From an uncultured Clostridia bacterium (GTDB taxonomy: Bacteria > Bacillota > Clostridia > Christensenellales > Aristaeellaceae), in NCBI GenBank assembly GCA_934615145.1, contig CAKTTM010000031.1, positions 1 through 11,796 of the forward strand: 11,796 bases of DNA, written 5' to 3'. The notes under the pieces are model-generated. The model was given only the letters and a program-made list of their open reading frames with translations. It made no database searches and had not been told where the DNA came from. Shown piece by piece: positions 6,981-11,796 of this stretch; position 1 is the stretch's first letter, and each line of letters opens with the position of its first letter. A program made the translations under genes and the position numbers.

Positions 6981-8138
6981 TTACTCCCAGTCGACGGGGT
7001 AGGCGCTGACAGCATACTCCAGCTTCTTGCCGTTGGCTGTCAGGGTGTTGATGACATTGTCAATCAGCAGTTGATCGGTGTAGGGCGTGGGCATGAAGTC
7101 ATTGTAGTCAGACTTGGAGGATATCCGCATGGGCACGATCCGGAAAGCCTGGACGCTTGCCTGGCCGTCCTTGACATGAAAGCGCGCCTGGAATACAAAT
7201 GAGGACATATCGCTTGGCTTGTTATTGCCTGCAAAGCTGAAATTGCCAAGCGAATAGACGATATACTTGCCATTATACTCTTCAATGGGGTTGATGCGAT
7301 GACTGTGGTGACCCACCACCAGGTCGGCGCCTGCGTCAATGGTGGCGCGCCCCAGCTTTTGCTGGTTGTTGTTGGGCACATAGTCCTTCTCCGCCCCCCA
7401 GTGATAGCTGACCACCACGATGTCGCTAAGCGCTCTGGCCTGGGCGATATCGCGCGGCACCTGTTCGTGCAGGCGGGGGTAGGCGCCATTGAAGGTTTGG
7501 TATGAGAGCATACCGATCTTGACGCCCTTGGTCTCAAAGATGCCCAGGTGACCGTCCGCGCTCCAGACGATATTGTTCTCCTCGAACACGCGGATGGTGT
7601 CCTCAATGCCGGTCTGGCCATGATCCATGGCGTGATTGTTCTCAAAGGACACCGATTCAATGCTGCCCGTGGTCAGTATCTTGACATACTCAGGCGGCGC
7701 AGAGAAGACAAACTCATTGTTCTTCTTAAAAGGCGGCGTCGTGGTCAGCGTGGTCTCAAAGTTGGCAATGGTCATGTCATCCTGTGAGATCACATCGAGT
7801 ATGTTCCTGGTCACAAAGCTCAGGTCCTCGCCCTGCTTCTTGAGTTCACGGTCGAAAATGCTCAACCCGCTCTTGCGCACATCACCGCCAAAGGTCAGGT
7901 CACCGACAGCGCTGATGGTGATCTCCACAGAGCCATCCGGGCGAATGTCAAGCGGTTGGGCGGCAGGTGACGGCACATCCTCTGCGCTGCCGAGGGGATC
8001 AGATGGCTCAGTCTCCGTCGCCACAGGCTCAGGCGTTGCCTGAAAGAACAGTGTCACTTCCTCTTCCTCCGCCGCGGCCAGTCCCAGACTGGGCAGCATC
8101 AGCAGCAGCGCAAGCAAGAGGATTAGGGACTTTTTCAT
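6981..8138 (-). CDS. Exported CapA-like metallophosphatase (PGA_cap family)
   Basis: A 385-residue protein of the CapA/PgsA family, named for poly-gamma-glutamate capsule factors but broader in role. It has a Sec signal peptide (KK at 2-3, leucine-rich core to about 20, likely cut near A23). An acidic, Pro/Thr/Ser-rich linker to about 70 could hold the domain away from the membrane. The calcineurin-like domain then has GD at 79-80 in VGDLTFGG, NFETTL, NNHAMDHG at 167-174, YHWGAEKDY, GHHSH at 276-280 and YSLGNFSF, so the metal site seems whole. No capB, capC or capE genes are present, so capsule synthesis should not be assumed; a cell-surface phosphoesterase is a safer reading. The start is the ATG at 8138, backed by a good ribosome binding site and the signal peptide; a longer open frame reaching upstream into the aminotransferase gene is rejected. 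Confidence 0.88.
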   Translation of the reverse strand: MKKSLILLLALLLMLPSLGLAAAEEEEVTLFFQATPEPVATETEPSDPLGSAEDVPSPAAQPLDIRPDGSVEITISAVGDLTFGGDVRKSGLSIFDRELKKQGEDLSFVTRNILDVISQDDMTIANFETTLTTTPPFKKNNEFVFSAPPEYVKILTTGSIESVSFENNHAMDHGQTGIEDTIRVFEENNIVWSADGHLGIFETKGVKIGMLSYQTFNGAYPRLHEQVPRDIAQARALSDIVVVSYHWGAEKDYVPNNNQQKLGRATIDAGADLVVGHHSHRINPIEEYNGKYIVYSLGNFSFAGNNKPSDMSSFVFQARFHVKDGQASVQAFRIVPMRISSKSDYNDFMPTPYTDQLLIDNVINTLTANGKKLEYAVSAYPVDWE

Positions 8139-8144
8139 GGGGAT

Positions 8145-8150
8145 CTCCTT
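8145..8150 (-). promoter_or_regulatory. Ribosome binding site that sets the CapA-like start
   Basis: AAGGAG on the minus strand lies 6 bases before the ATG at 8138 and shares bases with the TAA stop of the aminotransferase gene (8149-8151). This supports the signal-peptide start and reading from a shared message. Confidence 0.75.
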
Positions 8151-9324
8151 ATAAATGGTCCAAAAAGGTCTGCAGCCTGTCAAAGGCCTGGAGCAGTTTG
8201 TCCGTTGCCGTCGCATAGCAGCAGCGGATATAGCCCTCGCCCATGGCGCCAAAGGCGGTGCCAGGGATGCAGACCAGGGCTTGCTCGGTCAGCAGGCGCT
8301 CACAGAAGGCCTCGCTGCTGAGCTTGGTGTGTTTGATCGAAGGGAACATGTAAAAGGCACCACGTGGCTGCACACATTCAAGGCCCATGCCTGTCAGCGC
8401 GTCATACATCAGCCGCCTGCGGCGGTCATAGCTCTCGCGCATGGCGCGTGTGTCAGCGTAGTCATCCTCCCTGCCTTTGCGAAGCGCGCTGAGCGCAGCC
8501 ACCTGGCCCTGCCTGGAGGCACACATGATGGTGTACTGGTGTATCTTGCTGATCGCCTGCATGAGCGCTGCAGGCGCCGCCACATAGCCCACCCGCAGGC
8601 CGGTCATGGCATAGGCCTTGCTGAAACCATTGATGGTGATGGTGCGCTCCCACATGCCAGGCAGGCTGGCCACGCTGAGCTGCTCAAAGCCATCGTAGGT
8701 CAGCTCATTGTAGATCTCGTCACAGATGAGCAGCAGATCATGCTCCTGCGCCAGCTTGGCGATGGCCAGCATGTTGTCTTCAGAGAGCACCGCGCCCGTG
8801 GGATTGTTGGGGAAGCAGAGCAGTATGGCCTTGGTGCGCTTGGTGATCAGCCGTCTGATGTCCTCTGCCAATGGCTCAAAGCCATTCTCGGCGAAGGTAG
8901 GTACCATCACCGGCTCGCCATGGCTGAATATCACAGAGGGCGCGTAGCTGACATAACCAGGATCCGGTATGATCACTTCATCGCCGGGGTTGAGCACGGC
9001 TCGGAAACTGATGTCGATCGCCTCGCTGGCGCCGACGGTGACCAGCACCTCGCGCTGGGGATCATAATTGATCTGGCAGCGTTCACGCAGATAGTAAGCG
9101 ATCTCTTCCCTCAGCTCGATCAGGCCAGGGTTCGCTGTGTATTGCGTTTCGCCATCCAGCAGGCTGCTGATCATGGCATTACGGCTGTGATAGGGCGTGA
9201 CAAAGTCAGGCTCGCCGATGCCAAGAGAGATCACATTGTCCATCGAGCCTGCGATGTCAAAGAAGCGGCGGATGCCGCTGGGGGGCACTGAGGCGACGCG
9301 CTGGCTGACGAAGCGCTGGCTCAC
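8149..9324 (-). CDS. PLP-dependent class I/II aminotransferase (AlaT/PatA-like)
   Basis: Fold-type I aminotransferase of 391 residues, full length. It shows the N-terminal ISLGIGEPDF motif, the YTANPGL loop, NPTG from N174, the PLP-ring aspartate D202 in CDEIY, the Schiff-base lysine K236 in NGFSKAYAMTGLRVGY, and R367 in the C-terminal GYIR segment, which binds the substrate carboxylate. It should transfer amino groups between an amino acid and a keto acid such as 2-oxoglutarate or pyruvate. The Lrp-aminotransferase order matches the Bacillus alaR-alaT pair, so alanine synthesis or breakdown is a reasonable guess, but aspartate or aromatic substrates are not excluded. It begins with GTG overlapping the lrp TGA (GTGA at 9321-9324) and has only a weak ribosome binding site, which points to translational coupling to the regulator. 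Confidence 0.92.
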   Translation of the reverse strand: MSQRFVSQRVASVPPSGIRRFFDIAGSMDNVISLGIGEPDFVTPYHSRNAMISSLLDGETQYTANPGLIELREEIAYYLRERCQINYDPQREVLVTVGASEAIDISFRAVLNPGDEVIIPDPGYVSYAPSVIFSHGEPVMVPTFAENGFEPLAEDIRRLITKRTKAILLCFPNNPTGAVLSEDNMLAIAKLAQEHDLLLICDEIYNELTYDGFEQLSVASLPGMWERTITINGFSKAYAMTGLRVGYVAAPAALMQAISKIHQYTIMCASRQGQVAALSALRKGREDDYADTRAMRESYDRRRRLMYDALTGMGLECVQPRGAFYMFPSIKHTKLSSEAFCERLLTEQALVCIPGTAFGAMGEGYIRCCYATATDKLLQAFDRLQTFLDHL

Positions 9325-9812
9325 GGGGAGACCACCAGCCTCTTGTCGCTGGCGTCACCCTCAAAGATGACGCCGTCTTGCTTGTAGCGCTTGAGCACAA
9401 AGCTGGTGGAGGTGGCCGTGACCGTCTCCAGAATGCTCAGCTTGCTGCTGACAAAGTGAGCCAGCTCCTTGAGCGTCTGCGCCTCCACCTGCACCAGCAG
9501 GTCATAGGTACCGCTCATCAGAAAGACACTCCTGACCTCTTCAAAGCCCCAGATGCGCTTGGCCGTCTCGTCAAAGCCATGGTCGCGCTGGGGGGTCACC
9601 TTGACCTCTATCATGGCCTCCACCCGCTGGCGCTGGGCACGATCCCAGTCCACCACCGGGTGATAGCCCAGTATGATGCGCTCCTGTTCCATGCCATGGA
9701 GGGCATCGGCCACCTCCTCCAGGCTGGCGCCCAGCATCACCGCCATGCGCTCCATGGGGATGCGGCAGTCTTCGTTCAACAGATCGAGAATTTGTGCCCT
9801 GATCCCGTCCAT
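9321..9812 (-). CDS. Lrp/AsnC family transcriptional regulator
   Basis: A 163-residue regulator of the leucine-responsive type. Residues about 1-50 form a winged helix-turn-helix (ILDLLNED, then a helix pair ending in LGYHP). About 65-145 is the AsnC/RAM ligand-binding domain, with SGTYDLLVQV, which contains the conserved G-YD motif of this fold. Such proteins form dimers or octamers and sense amino acids. Lying directly ahead of, and overlapping, the aminotransferase gene, it most likely controls that gene and its own operon in response to the amino acid handled. The HTH is somewhat unusual in its second helix but not broken. The ATG at 9812 is chosen because AAGGAGG precedes it; an upstream ATG at 9863 would lie inside fhs and lacks such support. 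Confidence 0.9.
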   Translation of the reverse strand: MDGIRAQILDLLNEDCRIPMERMAVMLGASLEEVADALHGMEQERIILGYHPVVDWDRAQRQRVEAMIEVKVTPQRDHGFDETAKRIWGFEEVRSVFLMSGTYDLLVQVEAQTLKELAHFVSSKLSILETVTATSTSFVLKRYKQDGVIFEGDASDKRLVVSP

Positions 9813-9820
9813 GCAGCCTG

Positions 9821-9827
9821 CCTCCTT
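9821..9827 (-). promoter_or_regulatory. Ribosome binding site that sets the lrp start
   Basis: AAGGAGG on the minus strand lies 8 bases before the ATG at 9812. It overlaps the fhs stop codon (TAA at 9826-9828) and decides against the longer open frame starting at 9863. Confidence 0.78.
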
Positions 9828-11502
9828 AGAAGATACCGCTGAGGGTACCCTGGTCATCGACATCGATGCTCAGCGCCGCAGGCGCCTTGGGCAGACCGGG
9901 CATGGCGATGATGTCACCAGCAAAGGCGACCACAAAGCCGGCACCGGATGATAGGCGCAGATCGCGTATGGTCAGCTCAAAGCCCTCGGGGGCATTGAGC
10001 AGCTTGGCGTTGTCGCTGAAGGAATACTGCGTCTTGGCAATGCAGACGGGATAATGGCCAAAACCGTCATCGGTCAGCTGCTTGAGGATGGCCTTGGTCT
10101 TGCCAGCAAAGGTCACCGAACCCGCGTGATAGACGCGCTTGGCGATGGCGCGTATCTTGTCCTCCAGGCTCAGATCGGCCTCGTAGGTGTAGCTGGGCTT
10201 CTTCTCATGCTGCTCATCCAGCAGATCGGTCACGCATCGCGCCAGATCGCTGGCGCCCTCGCCGCCCTTGGCCCAACCATCGCTGAAGCGGCAGGGCACC
10301 CCTTCGGCCTCCATGGCCTTCATGACGGCCTCTATCTCAGCGGGCGTATCGCTGACAAAGTGATTCAGCGCCACCACCACGGGCAGCTGCCAGACCTCCT
10401 TGATATTGCGCACATGACGCCGGAGGTTGTCCATGCCCAGCTCCAGCGCCTCTACATTCTCCTTGGACAGATCGGCCTTCTGTACCCCACCGTGGTGCTT
10501 GAGCGCGCGGATGGTGGCCACCAGCACCACGCAGTCAGGCCAGAGATCGCTCTGGCGGCACTTGATGTCCAGGAACTTTTCAGCGCCCAGATCGGCGCCA
10601 AAGCCGGCCTCGGTGATCACATAGTCAGCCAGCTTCATGGCCAGCTTTGTCGCGATCACGCTGTTGCAGCCGTGCGCGATGTTGGCAAAGGGTCCGCCGT
10701 GGATCAGGCAGGGTGTATGATCGATGGTCTGCACCAGGTTGGGCATCGCGGCGTCACGCAGCAGGGCTGCCATAGCGCCATTGGCCCCGACCTGTTCGCA
10801 GGTCACAGGCTTGTTGTCAAAGCTACGGGCCACCACGATCTTGCCCAGCCGCGTCTTCATGTCCTGCAGGTTGCTGGCGATGCAGAATGTGGCCATCACC
10901 TGACTGGCGGCCGTGATGTCAAAGCCATCTTCGCGCGGCACACCATTCTTGTCGCCGCCCAGGCCGCTGATCAGATTGCGCAGCTGGCGGTCGTTGAGGT
11001 CCATGCAGCGGCGGAAGGTGATGGTGCGGGCATCGATGTTGAGCTGGTTGCCTTGCTGGATGTGATTATCGATCATGGCGGCCAGCAGGTTGTTGGCAGC
11101 GGTGATGGCGTGCAGATCGCCGGTGAAGTGCAGGTTGATGTTCTCCATCGGGAGCACCTGCACATGGCCGCCGCCGGTGGCGCCGCCCTTCATGCCAAAA
11201 ACAGGGCCCATCGAGGGCTCACGTAGGGCCAGCATGGGCCGTTTGCCGTTATAGGTCATGCCGTCGGCCAGGCTGATGGAGACGGTGGTCTTGCCCTCGC
11301 CTGCTGGTGTGGGCGTGATGGCGGTGACCAGGATGAGCTTAGCCTTCTCAGGCATCTGCGCATAGGGGCGCGGATCGACCTTGGCGATGTGCCGGCCGTA
11401 ATAGTGCAGTGAGTCTTCCTTGATGTCCAGGCGCTTAGCAATGTCCTGGATGGGCAGCATGGTGGCGGCTTGTGCGATCTGGATGTCAGTCAAGGTGGTC
11501 AT
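9826..11502 (-). CDS. fhs: Formate-tetrahydrofolate ligase
   Basis: Full-length (558 residues) ATP-dependent ligase that joins formate to tetrahydrofolate to give 10-formyl-THF, the entry step of the methyl branch in acetogens and a source of one-carbon units for purines and formyl-methionine in others. The P-loop is TPAGEGKTT at 65-73. The EPSMGPVFG stretch, the MKGGATGGGHVQV stretch and the NINLHFTGD segment follow, and the ending (SIDVDDQG) is normal. No other Wood-Ljungdahl gene (for example folD or metF) is in the window, so acetogenesis cannot be concluded. Its ATG overlaps the gntR stop (ATGA at 11499-11502). The ribosome binding site abuts this ATG with no spacer, so a TTG at 11491-11493, giving a product 3 residues shorter, may be the true start. 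Thirteen bases separate it from lrp. Confidence 0.98.
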   Translation of the reverse strand: MTTLTDIQIAQAATMLPIQDIAKRLDIKEDSLHYYGRHIAKVDPRPYAQMPEKAKLILVTAITPTPAGEGKTTVSISLADGMTYNGKRPMLALREPSMGPVFGMKGGATGGGHVQVLPMENINLHFTGDLHAITAANNLLAAMIDNHIQQGNQLNIDARTITFRRCMDLNDRQLRNLISGLGGDKNGVPREDGFDITAASQVMATFCIASNLQDMKTRLGKIVVARSFDNKPVTCEQVGANGAMAALLRDAAMPNLVQTIDHTPCLIHGGPFANIAHGCNSVIATKLAMKLADYVITEAGFGADLGAEKFLDIKCRQSDLWPDCVVLVATIRALKHHGGVQKADLSKENVEALELGMDNLRRHVRNIKEVWQLPVVVALNHFVSDTPAEIEAVMKAMEAEGVPCRFSDGWAKGGEGASDLARCVTDLLDEQHEKKPSYTYEADLSLEDKIRAIAKRVYHAGSVTFAGKTKAILKQLTDDGFGHYPVCIAKTQYSFSDNAKLLNAPEGFELTIRDLRLSSGAGFVVAFAGDIIAMPGLPKAPAALSIDVDDQGTLSGIF

Positions 11503-11796
11503 CCTCCTGTTGATTCAGTTTTGTTGAATGCCGGTGAAACAGCCTTCAGGCACGCCTCTTTGCTTTCCTCCAGGTGATGCTGCATCAGCTGCTCAAATCG
11601 TGTCAAGTCGCGCGCCGCCAGGTAGTCAAGCATCTTATAATGCTCCTGGTGCGCAGTGGAACGGCGGACAACGCTGGCGATGGCGACGGTGGAGAAGCGC
11701 ATGATGTACTCCTCCTGGCTGTCGATCACCCGCAAGATGCGCTTTTTGCCCGACACCCGCTCGATGCGGCGATGGAACTGCCGGTTCAGCTTGGCC
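11499..11796 (-). CDS. GntR family regulator, FCD ligand-binding domain (5' part outside window)
   Basis: The C-terminal 98 residues of a transcription factor whose frame is open to the right edge. The visible part fits the all-helical FCD domain of the FadR subgroup: an NRQFHRRIERVSGKKRIL segment (matching the family's FH..I...SGN..L), a HQEHYKMLDYLAARD segment (matching EH..I..AI..GD) and a QHHLEES helix. The FH, EH and HH histidines are those that bind a metal in many FCD proteins, which often sense carboxylic acids. The N-terminal winged helix that would confirm GntR membership is not in the window. A GTG at 11756 is not the start, since homology continues above it. The stop overlaps fhs by four bases, so this regulator probably heads or sits in the same operon and may control it. 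Confidence 0.85.
   Translation of the reverse strand, partial: AKLNRQFHRRIERVSGKKRILRVIDSQEEYIMRFSTVAIASVVRRSTAHQEHYKMLDYLAARDLTRFEQLMQHHLEESKEACLKAVSPAFNKTESTGG
11503..11508 (-). promoter_or_regulatory. Ribosome binding site of fhs, with start ambiguity
   Basis: AGGAGG on the minus strand directly touches the ATG at 11502 (no spacer). The same site is 9 bases from an in-frame TTG at 11491-11493, a workable distance. The ATG may instead serve termination-reinitiation after the upstream gntR stop. Confidence 0.6.

Noticed and set aside
8139..8252. N-terminal extension of the CapA-like gene to 8252
   Set aside because: It would overlap the aminotransferase by about 100 bases and bury the signal peptide; the ATG at 8138 has a strong ribosome binding site.
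8155..9291. A 378-codon open frame on the plus strand, antisense to the aminotransferase
   Set aside because: Same reasoning: the minus-strand frame carries every aminotransferase motif, while the plus frame has no family features.
10054..11226. A 390-codon open frame on the plus strand, antisense to fhs
   Set aside because: It lies wholly opposite a highly conserved fhs gene. The GC-rich codon pattern opens such antisense frames, the product shows no recognisable domain and is rich in His and Gly as expected of a shadow, and no ribosome binding site stands out.
1..11796. Defence system, prophage, transposon or CRISPR content
   Set aside because: All sequence is taken up by housekeeping or metabolic genes in tight operons; no transposase, integrase, direct-repeat array or defence domain is present.

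Overview
The window looks like a stretch of chromosome from a Gram-positive bacterium of the Bacillota, most likely a high-GC, Clostridia-like lineage (about 60% G+C by eye). This rests on the order pgpH, ybeY, cdd, era, which is typical of Firmicutes, on strong AGGAGG-type ribosome binding sites, and on a complete formate-tetrahydrofolate ligase. The exact taxon cannot be fixed from the sequence. Coding density is extreme: neighbouring genes are separated by 13 bases or fewer or overlap, and no stretch of 300 bases lacks a gene. No RNA gene, insertion sequence, CRISPR array or phage gene was seen.

Left half, plus strand (1-4929): a compact operon running pgpH (c-di-AMP phosphodiesterase, cut by the window's left edge), a fused ybeY-cdd gene (rRNA-maturation endonuclease plus cytidine deaminase in one chain), era (ribosome-assembly GTPase) and an exported ApbE-like flavin transferase. 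Starts and stops overlap or lie one base apart. The likely terminator of this operon lies about 230 bases beyond its last stop codon, inside the opposing gene.

Right half, minus strand (11796-4926, read right to left): an FCD-type GntR regulator (cut by the right edge), fhs, an Lrp/AsnC regulator, a class I aminotransferase, an exported CapA-like metallophosphatase, a shortened isopropylmalate-dehydrogenase-like protein that appears to lack its active site, and a cytosolic alkaline-phosphatase-superfamily enzyme. All seven are packed as one probable transcription unit. The Lrp-aminotransferase pair resembles the alaR-alaT arrangement of Bacillus and probably handles alanine or a related amino acid. 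Fhs supplies 10-formyl-tetrahydrofolate. Why the last three genes travel with these is not evident.

The two operons converge at 4926-4929, where their stop codons overlap by four bases. The most noteworthy points are the YbeY-Cdd fusion, the apparently catalytically dead LeuB-fold protein, and the plus-strand terminator hidden within an antisense coding region. I did not find a clear new defence or mobile system.
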